From NCBI GenBank assembly GCA_947034895.1, contig OX344764.1, positions 36,458,935-36,522,934 on the forward strand: 64,000 bases of DNA, written 5' to 3'. Positions 22,901 through 35,906 of the stretch are shown piece by piece (within the stretch, counting starts at the first letter, position 1; every line of letters begins with the position of its first letter). Both the position numbers and the translations under genes were made by a program. The notes beneath the pieces were generated by a model that made no database searches, was not told the origin of the DNA, and saw only the letters and a list, made by a program, of their open reading frames with translations. This DNA is from Rhytidiadelphus loreus (taxonomy: Eukaryota > Streptophyta > Bryopsida > Hypnales > Hylocomiaceae).

Positions 22901-25600
22901 ACTCAAGAATTGCCTCTAAACTATAAGAGCACCATAAGAGCCCCTTATGCAATCCTTGGAGTGTAGAAGTGCACCTTGGAGTCCTTGGAGTGGTTCCTAG
23001 AGTCATTCTTTTGTAGCGGTTAGTGGAATTAGCAAGGGGTGGGAGGGTGGAGGAACTTCAGTGGCGAACAATGCGTTTATTCTTACCTAGCTTCAGTGCG
23101 ACAGTGGCTCCTTGTTTTTTGAAGCTTTGAGCAAAGTCGCTTGAGTAGCTCCTAGAACCGAGTTTCAATCAGTGAAGTGGCTTTGGATGGCTCTAAATTT
23201 GCATGTGCAAGAGACTTATATGGCATTCGCTACCTTGTAGATTTTAAAGATTTGTAGATTTTGAAATTCTAATCTCATTGATTTGTAGATTTAAAAAAAA
23301 TTCATCTAGCTTCTTTTTTAGATTTAAAAAGGTCAAATATTGGTATTTAATAGATTTTACTTGTTTTGGAAACATTATAATTTCTTAGATTTTAATATTT
23401 CTATAGACTATAGAAACCTATACATTGTAGAAATCTTAGAATTCTATTAACAAAATTCATTACATAAGAGTACAAGAACTCATAGGTTTTATATGTCTAA
23501 TCAAATGGTACTCATGATAGTTGATATAGGACAATTGATATAGGACAATTGAAAAAACCACAATCATTGTACAAATGCAGTCGTTTCTAGGCACGTTGAA
23601 TTAAGCTTTTGTGCAACTATAGTTGCAATTGTCATTAGAAGATTTTTTGAACATCTGCCAACTAGAAGATCGTGAGTTCCCTAAAGTTCTTGGACTCTAG
23701 GAATTTGGTTACAGTAGCAATCTTATGCAATCTAACATGGCCAAGAGACTACGATGTCAAATAATATTAAATGATTAATTTTAAAATATTATTTTCAAAA
23801 TTTCAAAAATTCATTTGTTAATTTTATAATACTCTCCTAGCATTGTAGTAGTTTCTAAATGTGGAAATAGCCCTAAAACAATCTTTCAGAGGCTCCAAAT
23901 TTCTCCTAATATTTTTAGTTAAATTTAAGTTTTTTGCAATTGCAAATCAACAAGGTGGATTCCTTGGAGTCTATACTTGTCTACATTGACAATTGTAATG
24001 AATATGGGATCAAAAATAGGGTGATTGCTAAATGCACATGTCCTGTTTTCCATCACATCCTCTATGTTCATTTGTTTTTTAGCCATAACTTTTTTGCTTT
24101 CGTTCTAAATGACTCAATATTAATAGGTAAGGTATTCATGACTAGTAGTCTATTACACACCTTGCTCAATATTTTTTTTTGTCAATTTTCAAACTGTTAT
24201 AGTGTCCAAAAATATCCCCCAATTTTATGTCACACTTGCTAATTTTGGATTTTTTTAGAACCACTTTGTTCCTTGAAAAACAAATTTGGAGTTGAAATTT
24301 AGAAGAGATGGTCTCCTAATAGATTTGTAGCCACTATTCAAAAGACTTCTAAAAATAGTTAATTTCATGTGGTGTGGAAATCTATAAAGTGAGTTTATTT
24401 TAGCTTGCATTTTGAAACATGCAAAATATTATTTTGGTGGTTCTTTCGATAAGTGACCATGTCCATATAGTTGTTACAAATGAACAATTTTTATTTGATT
24501 TATCTAATTTTTTCCTATTTTTAACTAATTAAAACATCAAAGTATCTACCTTCATGAAATTTGGCATGTTTCCTGTTTTACTACTTAGAGAATTTTTCTA
24601 TGATTTTCCTTTGGTGGTTAACTTCATCTAAAAGGTGTATATATATTTTTTTAATTACTTTTCTAATTTTAAAGTGCTCTTGAAGTAATCATGAGTATTA
24701 TTAGAAAATACAAAAAATAGTATAGGTAATTTCTAGCAATCATACAATCACTCACGTTTATTCTAAATTTGAACTTTGTTACACTTCTATAAGTTTACAC
24801 CTCACTCTATCATAGTGAACATTTTCAAAGTCCCCCGTAGACACTGTAATGGAAATCCCCTACGACAATTCAATTTTTGACTTATTTTTTCTATACACAG
24901 GGAATGTAGTTGTCATAGGCAAATGTGAGACATGGAGTTCTATTGAAGGGGGGATTTGTGCAATTTTCACTGTTATTTGAAGATGTCTCCAACTCCAAAT
25001 CACCTCACTTTATAAAATTTAGTATTCTAGAATTTACAACAAAAGAATTGGCAAGAGCTAGTATGGACAAACTACAGAATCTCCAAACTAATGACAAGGA
25101 ATGCCAAACAAAGTCTGTTGTGTATGACTACTTCGCAACTAAAACAATGTACATGTAAGACTTAGTGCTAATAATAAAGGCTACAATTGCAAGATAGGTG
25201 TAAAACACTTAATTAGTTATTCTTTAATTTGTTGAAGTAGACACTTTTATCTTCTAGTTCTGAAAGCCAATTAAATACACGTAACACCCCAAGCTAAAAG
25301 GAACATTGTTCTTTGGGTGACAATTCAAAGTTTGGACAAGTATATAAGATATCATTTGTTGGCAAGACTTTTTTAACATTCTTTTAGGATAGTCTTGAGC
25401 ATATATTAGCTTTATAGAAATGTGATTTTATTTCAAAGGATGATTGGAAGCCAAAAATGGATGAAAGTATGAAATACTAGCACTATTGTGTGGACATGTT
25501 GCATGTCAAATACAAAATGGAGCATAACTTCTAGAATTTTTTCTAGTTGTATTTAAAATTTTTAGTAAAGGAAAACATATATATATATAATTGTGTATCC
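22901..25600. other. AT-rich unit body, no gene seen
   Basis: The region aligns with 43901-46590 in unit 2 and 58421-60600 in unit 3. The longest open frame (24925-25158, 77 codons) recurs as 45914-46168 in unit 2 but is disrupted in unit 3 (about 60410-60570), and I recognise no family. Frequent indels between copies argue against coding. Confidence 0.5.
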
Positions 25601-25846
25601 ATGGCCAATTTCGTTAAAATGGCGGTATTCCGCATGCCATTTTAATGGAATATCTTCTACAAATGGAGAATAAGTGTGCCACGATAGGGTCATACATGTG
25701 CCAATTTTATGCCTAGCACATTCAAATTACTCCTAGTTCACGCATTTCCACTCCCCTCGGACAATCAATCCATTGTTTTCATTCTTTCACTGGTTTCATT
25801 TTGTGCCATTTTAATGGAATACCGCCATTTTAACGAAATTGACCAT
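25601..25846. mobile_element. Long variant of the 161 bp MITE family, unit 1 (246 bp)
   Basis: The termini are ATGGCCAATTTCGTTAAAAT and, reversed, ATGGTCAATTTCGTTAAAAT, as in the 161 bp family, but with a different interior. The flanks ATCC and ATAC do not form a clean duplication. A right-hand fragment of the same variant is at about 60610-60705 in unit 3. Confidence 0.6.
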
Positions 25847-27481
25847 ATACCCTACTAAAAAATTATTATTTATTACCCAATTTCTCTAGTTTGTCACACT
25901 TTAGATTTTGACCTTTTTAGTACTAACTGAAATGAACCCAAATGGTGATTCTTACACCAAAGGTGTTCTAGAAAAATAAATTTATTGTCTTCTACATAAA
26001 TGCAAATGTTAGATGAAATTTGAAGGGTCAAGAAGACCGTGAGTTATCATGCAGTGGAAACAAGCGAATTTGACTACTACAACGACACTGTAGTAGTCCT
26101 ACGTAGCCAAGAGATTGCTACGTAATTTGTTAAAAAATAAATTATTATTATTATTTTTTCAATTATTTTTTTGCATATTATGTTTTTTTTTTTAAATTTT
26201 GACAACATGCCATTTCTTCATTGTGGAAGGAACAATAAAGAGAATACGCCTGAAATGGTCTTATGTTGCCCTCAAATCCCCTCTAATGGAAGGCTTGGTT
26301 GTGAATGCATTCCTAGACATCCAAAGTCCAAAGGTGCATTTCTATATATATTTTGGTGAAGTCTTATCTCCATCAAGTTGTTGAAAATGAATTAAATTTG
26401 TTACTTATTTAATATTTTCATTATTTTCTAACAATTTAAACAAAAGAAAAAGAAATTTTCATTTATATATTTTGTGCATAACTTTTGGAGTAAAATTCAT
26501 TTAGGTCCCAATAGTTGGAAATATATTATTTTCAAAAATCTCTAACTATCTATATTTTAATTTAAAATATTTATTTTCCAAAAAATTGGTAAAAAAATCT
26601 CAAAAAATAAAACAACATTTTTAGAAATTTATTCCTCATAGAATATGATTTTGTAAACATTATTTTTTATATTTATTTAATTTGTATTATTGATGTCAAA
26701 TTTATGATGAATTTTGATTTTTGGAAAATTTCAGCATCTAATTTAGAAAATCTTGTATATAATATTTTTTATATTCAACTTTCAAGACTTTTTAACAAAA
26801 AAATTTACTCCACATAGTTAAGACTCTTCACTAAAACAATGTCCTTGTTATTGCTTTGATTTCATCTTTTTTTTAGTATTATCAACAATTAAGTTTTTTT
26901 TTTCATATTGTACCTACTTCTATTTAACATTATTTTAAAGAATGAAAATTAGGTTTCAATTTTGGAATTTCTTCTTCTAAATTCTAGTCTCCAACCCTTT
27001 CTACCATAAATTTCTTTACCTCAAAACATTATTACAAAATAACAAGTTAAAAGGATAAAAACTCATTTACTTAGTGTAGAAAGGAAAAAAAAATGTTTTT
27101 TTACTTTAATTGATAATATCTTGAAATTTACATAGTCAAAGCATTTGAAATTTCGTTCCATGCAACATCCTCTTTTTGCAAGTTCTTGTATTTAAAAATC
27201 GAATAATCAAGTACAAGACAATGTCTCCCCCTCCCAATTTCTTTAGTTGAAAGTTCAAAGTAATGCTTAAATCTTCTAATCTCTATGGTACAACTTCCTA
27301 AAACCCTTCTTTCATGTTTTCATATATGTAGACCATAAGATCTTATGATTCAATATTCAAAAATTTTGTTTTTTGTTTTCTTGACTCAATGCGATAGATT
27401 TATAAAAAAGGCAATTATGAGTGTTTTTCACAAAAAAAAGGCCTTAATTCTTTAGGGGCTATGGTTTCAAACTTCATATAA
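25847..27481. other. AT-rich unit body, no gene seen
   Basis: The region aligns with 46620-47980 and 60810-62344. It ends with the tail of another CCCCTAAAGG-type element (AAGGCCTTAATTCTTTAGGGG at about 27438-27458) that is present in all three units, so it predates the array or its homogenisation. Confidence 0.45.
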
Positions 27482-28397
27482 CCCCTAAAGGACCATTGTC
27501 CCTTTGGGTGACAAAAGGGATTTTAGGCACGTACCTACAAGCTGAAATTTTGCCCTGATTTTTTGAAACTTTTTTTTGAAGATAGAAAAGTTGATAAACC
27601 TCGTGATAGAATATAAATTTTTTTCAATCAGTGCTCGGGAACAAAAGTTATGTCCAAATAAGCTCAAAACAAGGGACGAGGGGCAGCAAAAAAAAAAATT
27701 CATAATTCAAAAATGAAAATTTGAATTTTTTTCCGTTAATTGATTATATTTGATTCATTCCACTTGAACTTGTTATAAGAAAGTTATGAACAATCTTGTT
27801 TTTTGGGCAACTAGAGAATCTTCTTGAAAAAAATAACTTGAAGTATTCATTTCTGAGTGCAACTTTGGCAATTTAGAAAAAAATATATAATTCACATAAT
27901 TTAGTTTTCTTGCTAAAACAATATTTCCATCGGAATTTGTGCATTTTAAATTGAAATTCCATCTAAAAGATATTAATATTTTAGATTTTCCTTCTATCTC
28001 ATACCTATTTCTACTTAACAATTTTCTTAAGAATGAAAATTAAGCTTTTTTGAATTTTTTTTATATCCGTAGACTCTCAACTCAATTCTTCACTATAAGA
28101 ATTTATAGCTCAAAACTATGTATTGCAAAAAATTTAAGTTAAAAATGTTCAAAGTCAAAAAATCTAGTCCCGCAATGTGCTTAAAAACTTGTCTTTTTCA
28201 CTTTAAACGCAAATATCTTGCAATCTATGTGGCCAAAAATTCTGAAATTTTTTCCACACATTCTCATACTAGTTAGGTGTAAGATCCTATGATTAGATGT
28301 GAAAAATGAAAAAAAATTCATTTAATTTACTTTTTGCTATAGAAATGGCAGTTTTGAGTGTTAATGGCAAAAAAAAGGTTTTGAGTGTTAAAAAGGG
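27482..28397. mobile_element. CCCCTAAAGG-family element, unit 1 (916 bp)
   Basis: It begins CCCCTAAAGGACCATTGTCC and ends in a worn AAAAAGGG. It is flanked by ATAA (27478-27481, 28398-28401). It shares its position with 47981-48916 in unit 2. Unit 3 has the empty site at about 63264 (CTTCATAAAAGATAG). There is no coding capacity. Its interior is the reverse complement of the element at 40711-41636. Confidence 0.75.
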
Positions 28398-28401
28398 ATA
28401 A

Positions 28402-29520
28402 GGTAGAACTTCCTATCACCACCCTAATTTGCAATCTGAGTATCTCGGAGTGAATTCCAAGAGGGACACATATTTTTCAGAGATGTGCGCTTGTTTCAAG
28501 ATTCAAACCTAAGTGGAATTATAATTTTCCAATTAAAATAGGAATTTCTGTGAATTTTTGAAGTGGTATCAGCCTTGAAATTACAAAACAGCCCATAGAC
28601 TAGAGTCTTAAATGTTTCCTAATGATTTCATCACCGCCCAAGTAAAGTACAAAATATTCACCAATAATGGAGTGACACATCATCCCTTCTTGTTATAAAA
28701 ATTCAGATTTTAGGGTAGAAAGCTTTAATTTCTGTCATAAGAAGAATAGATTCGGATGTTTTCTGGACAAAATTGGACCCAAAGCTAGGTGATAGAATTG
28801 GGCTGCTCTACTAACGGAATTGGAAAACAAACTGTAATGGGATGGTTTACCCTAGTTTTTATATCTTATCTCCCCTCTTCAGGACTAAGACTATGAAAGA
28901 ATGCCTTCAATGTGAGAAAATTGAGAATTTTAAAGCAACATTTGATTCTTGAACATGTTTCTTAGTGAGATGATGCTCAAGGGAGTAATTGTGGCTTTGA
29001 AAACATTGAATCTTCCACCTACAAATCATCCTAGCAAAAAAGACAAATGTTTGAACACTTTGCTCTTTGCAATTTAGAAATAACAGTTTTTGAGTGGTGT
29101 AAGTTTAATCATAACATCATCATAGAACTTTCGGGGATCATAAAATCTAAACAATAAACATAATTCAGAAGTTTACAATATAAATGGGAAATTTTGTTAA
29201 AATTGCATATCAAATCCCATATTTCATTATTTTTCCATGCAATTCCTCAAGTCAAAAGTCTAGGACTGGTAGAGATTTCTGACCGCAGGGTCTAAACTGA
29301 AGAGTGCCGAGTGTGTGGCATACCGCCGTTTCAACTAGATATCGGTTACAAATGGTGTGCAATCCTTGCAACAATCATGTCATCTGCTGATTAAACATTC
29401 AACCAAACTCCTGATTTTTGGCATGCGTGACTCCATTTGACCACGCTGTGTAAGAGATCGTTTGAGCAATTGGTTCAATGGCAATCCATCAACAATGGAC
29501 AGTCACTCAGTGAAATTTAG
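28402..29520. other. End of unit 1, no gene seen
   Basis: AT-rich to about 29260, then more balanced sequence (29270-29520) that matches 50305-50570, the corresponding end of unit 2. No coding sequence or RNA gene is recognised. Confidence 0.5.
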
Positions 29521-29524
29521 CCAA

Positions 29525-29685
29525 ATAGTCAATTTCGTTAAAATGGCGGTATTCCATTGTAATGGCACCACATTCCATTAAAATGGCACTGAATTTGTCA
29601 GAAAATAACACTACATTCTAGTAAAATGGCAAAATGTGTATCAAAAATGGCAAAAAAATGACGCCATTTTAACGAAACTGACTAT
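29525..29685. mobile_element. 161 bp MITE, copy A, at the unit 1/2 junction
   Basis: The ends are perfect for ~13 bases as ATAGTCAATTTCG, with an inverted right end carrying one mismatch. The 4-bp duplication is CCAA (29521-29524, 29686-29689). The matching unit 2/3 junction near 50570 has no element. It inserted within a few bases of the array junction. Confidence 0.85.
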
Positions 29686-29687
29686 CC

Positions 29688-30040
29688 AACCAAGCAACCG
29701 ACTAAGTATTGTCTTCAGAGAAAGTTTATGAAACTGTGTGGGGATCTGCGAGAGCAGCCTCCTATGGGAGCAGACTCTCGTTCTTCATCAAAAGATTCGA
29801 TTTCAACAAAGCTTTTCAGTGCCAGTCCTGGGAATAGAGGAGGCGCGCACATCAACTTCCGGCCGGATGACCGTTGTAATGGCGGTTTCATGATGATGAG
29901 GAGTGCACACACGAAATATATGAGCGACTGAGCCTATTCGGGTGAAGTTCCGGAAACACTCAGGGATCCAATCACCTTATGAGCACTGGTCCAGGTTTCA
30001 TTAAGGGCTGCTGTAATTAAGTTGCCAACACCCGTGTTTC
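29688..30040 (+). pseudogene. 5'-truncated copy of the unrecognised gene, unit 2
   Basis: It matches 9510-9892. The reading frame that gives NFRPDDRY in unit 1 stops early here (TGA after KYMSD). At about 30038 the sequence jumps directly to the equivalent of 11114, a 1.2 kb deletion relative to units 1 and 3, so the downstream part is gone. It lacks the 5' exons and start codon. Confidence 0.7.
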
Positions 30041-30728
30041 TTGAATATATGACAAGAGCACACTTGCATTCGAAGCCATTGATAGTGACGAACAATAAAA
30101 GGGGCCAGTTTATTCACACAAAAGCAACTGAAAGGGTGGTCATCGATCTGGCCGAGATGACTCACGTCACTCATACATGTATGCCATTGCACGCTTAATA
30201 GTCAAGCTCCGGTAAATTATCCTGCCACTCTCCAAACTTTCAGCTGGCCAGGACTATCCTCTCAACCCCCATAAGCCTGCGTACTAACGTACAGCTATTT
30301 TATTAAGACACTCCACGAATCCCAATCCCACCCAATCCATTCTCTCAGAACGGCTCGGCAACCTCCATCCTGACCACCCCAGTCAGTCGATCTGTGGACT
30401 GAGCTAGAGGTCGTCCATGGATGCCATGGCAGTTGGATGAAATCAACGGATTCGCACACAGTGCAGTCTAACACCACACGCACACTGAAAGAGTGACAAC
30501 GAAACAACGCACATTGATCACACAAACGGAACGCACATTGAACCTATCCAACTTCACCACTCCCGCCACGAGTACGAACATACGCGTTGTAGGAAGCGGC
30601 GACCCTCGCTGCTGCTGAATCATGCGTCTTCCGTCCCCCAGCCATGCCAGAAGGCAGCCCCATACATAGGTACAGCTGCAGGCACGGAAGGGAGGATTCG
30701 ATCAGCAGCCAGCGGTCGAATTGCTCGC
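30041..30728 (-). other. 3' flank of BURP gene copy 2
   Basis: Nearly identical to 11110-11795 apart from small indels near 30220-30310. A minus-strand AATAAA at 30109-30114 is the candidate poly(A) signal. No other gene is supported. Confidence 0.45.
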
Positions 30729-32114
30729 TCACTCCATCTGAGCGCCGGCGTCAGTGGTGGGTACGAAGACGAGGTCCGAATTCACGAGCCAATGGCAAGC
30801 TTCGTCGCCGCGGGGAATGTTGAGCGCGTTGAAGGCCGGGTGGGTGATGAGCCACAGGGAAGTGTCGATGTGGCACACGCCCACGGCCTGGACGTCGGCG
30901 TCGGAGGCGCTGGTCTGGAGCGTGGCGGTGATGACTTTGGTTCCCGTCACGCGGTGGCAATAGTAAAGGGCCGACGGGAAGTTCACGACGTGGCACACCA
31001 CGATCTTCTGGCCCTCGGCCAGGGAGCCTTTGCGGAAGCCGGTGATGGTGACGGGAGCCTTCGAATGGGCGGCCAGCGCCGGCGTGTTGCTGGTGGACAG
31101 CACCTTCACCTTGGAGCCGAGTTCGGCGGACACGAACTTGGCGACGGCTTCGCTGGAGGCGGCGCAGCTCATCTTCTCTCCCGGCAGCGCTCCGTAGCCG
31201 CACAAGTACGCGGCGGTGGCGGTGGCCTTGGCCAGGTCGCTGTTGAGAGGCACGCCGAAGTGTCGGACGAGCGCCAGGGCGTTGGAGGAGGTGATTGCGG
31301 GCAATTGGGTGGCGGAGGACGCCGTCAGGAAGGGTCGCTTCGGGGCTTCATCGCGGAGGTTTGCGTCGAGCGTCATCGTGCCGCCCACCACGAGCGCGGA
31401 CTCCAGGAAAAAATCCCGTTGGATGTCATTGATGGTGCTGATGGATTGGTCGCGTTGGACGCCGTTGGAGGACGCTGTTTGGAGGGTGCTCTCTGAGCAG
31501 ACCATCCCGTTGGAGCTACAAATTGCGGCCACTTTCTCCGCATCCGTCCGTTCACCGGTGGAGACGGGCCTCGCTCCGGTCACCTGCGAGTGCATGAGAT
31601 TGAACATGGCAATCAGTCAGATGGAACACACGGAGTGACCAATTCGTTGGCTTCGCGACTCAATCGATAGGTAGGAGCTTTCTATTGCATGCATGTTTAC
31701 TTGCAATTTATGTCCTCAAGCAATCATTGAACATTCGATACTAGTGAGAGCCAATTGATTCAGGAGAAGCACATGACTTTTGTGCAGTTCGTGAACATCC
31801 AATTTAATACGTTTGCTTTGCAATTTATCGATGGAGAACATGCATGCATGGCTTGCAAGGTACATGAAATGGGAGCATGCAGCTACCTACTGAATCCTCA
31901 AGAGCATATATGCAAAGTGCAGCTAGCTAGTCAGCGGTTAACGGACAACATGCATGCATGCATCCTAGCAAGCTCGAAGTCGATCACTGTGACAAAAACA
32001 AAGGAATTCAAATGGTATGGTATTCGATCGTTCTGATCGACTGCTTACGGTGGTGACCGCGGCCATGAGGAAGAGGGTCCGCCACACGACCATCAAGCTC
32101 CACTGCTCACCCAT
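30729..32114 (-). CDS. BURP-domain secreted protein, copy 2 (two exons)
   Basis: Exon 1 is 32114-32049 (22 codons), donor GTAAGC. Exon 2 is 31583-30729, stop TGA, giving about 306 residues. The domain layout and the four CH pairs are as in copy 1. Differences seen: signal peptide TLFLMAAV against TLFIMAAV, and WLITHPAF against WLSTHPAF just after the third CH. The frame is intact, so selection or recent homogenisation has kept it. The TATA box (32281-32287) and intron RY motifs are conserved. It is very probably expressed if copy 1 is, but the sequence cannot show this. Confidence 0.9.
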
Positions 32115-32280
32115 GCTGCGGACGAAGGGCCTGAACGAGCAGGCAGCGGACTGGCAAGGAATGATCGAAAGCAAGGAGACTGAGAATGATCAAGCAAGTG
32201 CAGTGAAGAGGAAGACGACTGTTGATGTGGATACTCAAGGCAAGGAAGGCAGTGAGATTGGAAGTGCAGGGAGGCTTTGA

Positions 32281-32287
32281 ATTTATA
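32281..32287 (-). promoter_or_regulatory. TATA box of BURP copy 2
   Basis: TATAAAT on the minus strand in the same position as in copy 1, about 170 bp upstream of the ATG at 32114. Confidence 0.5.
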
Positions 32288-34664
32288 GGCAACTAAACCG
32301 CCCTCGAATTTTTAGTTCATAATTGTTTCATTCCGCTCAGTTTTCTTGGCTTACTTTAGCTAGCTTGACCTTCTAGCTAGCTTGTGAAGGGCGTCTTGGC
32401 TTGGGTGGATCATTGATGCCGGGCCCACACTTGCATGCTGCGCCTCCACTGCGTCCAGACGCTTGATTGATCGTACGTGGATCATTGATGATTCGGGGCC
32501 AGCCCTGGCCCCTGGCTCGCCTTGACTGCTTCCGAATTGACAAGGACTTGGAGAACGATGTGTGAGCAGCTGGCTCATGAGCTCCGGGACCCAGTTTAGT
32601 TGCTTCAGGTGGTAGAATTGCATCGTGATCTAGCTAAACTTGCGCAGGTCGACTAGGGCTAGGGCTCCATGATAGTTCTGTTGATTCATTGCATTTGAGC
32701 ATGAGATTGGCCTGGGCTGCCACTGTGGGTCATGGGGAGCATCCACCCACCTGCATTGCTGTTCCTGATGTGAGTTCTGGGCACCCTGTCTCAATTTTGA
32801 ATCTTCTTGCTTGATTCTTTGGCCAGGCTTCTGTTGGGATATTATCTAGCTAGCATCTATCCATGTGGCGTGGCTGGTGTCGTGGAGTTTTACCCTTTCT
32901 TTGAATTGCTCTCCCCCTGATCAAGGTAGAAATGGCCAATCACATCATGTCCAGCTAGCTGCAGGACCACAAGATTCGTCTTGCACGGATCATTCAATCA
33001 GAGTGACTCTTTTTTCGTCCCAATACACAGAATCAGCCAACGACGCTACTACGTCAGTGATGATGTCAAAATTCAATTGGATGTCGATCGAGGAACCTTA
33101 AGATGGCCATAAAGTGGCACACCTTGTTTTCGATCGGATCGAAATGCACGCTTTGGTAGATCTACTAGCATGCCTTGGTGAGCTCTAATGGTCGTTGGGT
33201 AATCAGATTCCCAGACTGGATGAATTGAAGCACATAGCCAGCACGTGTTTCATTTCTTTGAAATGATAACTAAGGGTTATGGCGCATGTATGTTGCCATA
33301 TGTTCCGTCCGTGACACTTTGTCACGTTGAATTGAACCTTATGTCCCCATGATCCAGGAATTTCACGCTCGGAATGATGGGTGTTGCATACACTCGATCA
33401 GGCAGTACTTTTGTACTAAAAACTCGAATGATCGATTAGCAGCCGAGACGTCGAGCAAATTTCTATACTCGAAATCCAAGAGTTCTATAGAAGTGCAAAA
33501 ACATCTGATCTCAAACTGAATGATTAATTGTTTCATATTTGTTTCAAATTTTCTGTGAACAGATCATTGAAAGTGACTTGGTTGGCTCAATTTCAATTGC
33601 AATTGTTGATGGATTGCTATTGAATTGGTCAAACGATCTCTTACACGGCGTGCTCACATGGCCGGAGTCACCCATGCAATAGTTAACCCATGGTGGTGGT
33701 AGTGGTCATATTTTTCCCACATGTAAACCCTCCTACTTTACTTCCCCTGTGGGATTGCACACCATTTATATTGTAAATTTCTGAATTGTTTTTACTCTCT
33801 GTTTAGATTTTATAATCCCAAAAGTTAATTCTAGGACCATGTTTTTATCAAAGACCACTTCAAAACTATCATTTCTAAATTGCAAAGACCAAAACTTTGA
33901 AACATTTGTTTCTTTCACTCCTAGGATTAATTTGCAAGGGTAAGCAATGTTTATGATGCCACATCACTCCCTTTGAAAGCCACAGTCACTACCTTTGAAA
34001 GCAATGTCTCACAAGAAAAATCTTTTCAAGAATCAAATGTTGCTTCAATTAATTCTTGAAATGTTCTCAATGTTGTACATTTTGACATTTGAAGGCATTT
34101 TTTAAAAGTCTTAATAGTCTTAGTAAGTTGATAGAGGAAGAGAGAAGATGTAAATATTTTAAGAAGTTCAAAACCTTAAATTCTAAAGTATTAAGGCTTC
34201 TTTTTCATCAAAAAGCACTCACAATTGCCATTTCCATAATTTTATTGCATTAAGTCAAGAAAACAAAAAAACAATTCTTTTGAATATATTGAATTATAGG
34301 ATCTTAATATATTCATCTTTAATATAAAAACATGAGGCTAAATATTTAGGAAGTTTGACCACATAGAATGGAAGATTTCGATTCAATTGTAAAGTGTATT
34401 GAATTAGGGACTATGAGCTGGCATTTGAGAAAATCACATGATAAAATTCCTTTAAGCTACAAAACTAGAATTGGATCGAGTTTTAGTATTGTATTTGTTT
34501 TGTTTTATTATCAATTAGTCAAACCTTCTTTTAATATTATTGTTACTATTGGAGACAACTTTTACAATGAACTTTATTAGCATTTGAATTTGAATTGAAG
34601 AAACCTTTTGGGGGGACATTGCCTTTGTAGATTATAAAACCACTGAGTAATTCTAAGCTCATTG
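32288..34664. other. Upstream region of BURP copy 2 and AT-rich spacer
   Basis: No gene is supported. To about 33535 it is nearly identical to the matching parts of units 1 and 3, and in several small differences it groups with unit 3 (for example the extra CTAGCTAG near 32374). From about 33600 it becomes AT-rich. It holds the uninterrupted site for the unit 1 hAT-like insertion near 34216 and for the 724 bp element near 34437. Confidence 0.5.
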
Positions 34665-34668
34665 AATA

Positions 34669-35393
34669 GGGTAGATGCAAGAAACACCAAACGATTTAGG
34701 GAGCGTTCTACCAAAACTGCGTTTTTTCTGCCCAGTACCACAAGTAATGCTAGTACTACAAAACGGAGCAATCTCAGCCGTTGATCCAAAAAATCAACAG
34801 CCAATAGTACTTTTGAGTGCTTTATAATACTGAAACAATACTACTTAAAATAAATGACAGTTTGTCACAAAAAGTAGATAAAATTAAGTTTAAATTAATA
34901 ATAATTAGAAAATCATGAATGAAAAAAAACTAAAAATTGGCCATTTGTAAAGACTTGATAGTGATTACATTTCACCAAAAACTAAAAGTTGAAACCATCA
35001 TGAATGTTTGAAGTGCTGTGGGCAAGGGACCCCTATTTGCATGCATATTGAGGACAAAGAATTTTGTTTTTTTGAATGCTCTTTGGTGGGCACATAGCCT
35101 TCTATTGTGGCAATAGCCCACAACAATCCTAGACGTACATCATCATTTTTGGATACTCCACAGTACTAAAAAACCCTAAAACGCAAAGTGTGACAAATTA
35201 AGTAAATTACAATTTAATTAAAGGATTCTTTTTCAAAAAAATTCAAAAATAAGGAATCTGAGGACTTCCAAGTTAGCCATCTCCAATAAAGCTTTCAAGT
35301 ACATGGACTTCATTTCCCAAAAGATATGGCGAATGGCATCTCCGTCATTCCAATTGTGATGCAAAATAGTACCAATGTTTCTTGCATTCACCC
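34669..35393. mobile_element. GGGTAGATG-family TIR element, unit 2 (725 bp)
   Basis: Same family as 16335-17058, inserted at a different site. It begins GGGTAGATGCAAGAAACACC and ends GTTTCTTGCATTCACCC. The 4-bp duplication is AATA (34665-34668, 35394-35397). Unit 1 (about 17281) and unit 3 (about 56738) show the empty site GAATAATGCT. Confidence 0.82.
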
Positions 35394-35397
35394 AATA

Positions 35398-35902
35398 GCA
35401 CTCAAGTTTAGGTAAGAATTAATGGTCATGCTTAATAATTCTCTTAATATTGCATGTGTCATCAACCTTAACCCTTAAGCGCTCCGACGTCCATATCCTA
35501 GACGATAAACAGAGGGCTTGCAACCGCTATTTCATCCAACTACCTTCTCATTCATTCAATGTAACATTTGAATCTTGAAAAGACAACCTTCTTTTATGTC
35601 CAATTTCATGAAATTTTGGTAAATGGTATTACTATACAAAGATATAAGCAAAAATGTGTGAAAATTTGAAAAAGGATTGAGGCGTTAAGGGGTCAATCCC
35701 TCAAGAATCCCCCATGATTTTCTATAAGATATTCAAATATCCTAAAAATAATCTCACAAACAAATAGTAAATATATACAATCATGGTTCTTTTTACATTG
35801 CCTTAGAGGTTTTTGGAGTCTTTCTCAAAAAAAAAAAAAGTTAAGAACTTTACATGATTTTTAAGTCATTTTCAAAGTTTGATGACAAATGCACCCCACT
35901 AC
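35398..35902. other. AT-rich spacer in unit 2
   Basis: The sequence aligns with 17290-17345 and 17690-18133 of unit 1 and holds no gene. It includes the uninterrupted site (about 35452-35465) for the 344 bp unit 1 element at 17346-17689. Confidence 0.45.
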
Positions 35903-35906
35903 CTAT

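Larger units (their letters stand above)
9510..29687. repeat. Tandem unit 1 (about 20.2 kb)
   Basis: The left border is where CCAAGCAACCGACTAAGTAT begins. The same sequence restarts at about 29688 and, slightly changed, at 50571. The sequence before 9510 (unique) does not match that before 29688 or 50571, which match each other (for example 29270-29520 against 50305-50570). This is the pattern of a head-to-tail array whose left edge is at 9510. Content in order: 3' part of the unknown gene, BURP gene (minus), AT-rich transposon mosaic with Harbinger remains. Confidence 0.9.

Noticed and set aside
24925..25158. Open frame of 77 codons recurring in unit 2
   Set aside because: It is broken by indels in unit 3 and its substitutions do not favour synonymous sites by eye; no recognisable family.
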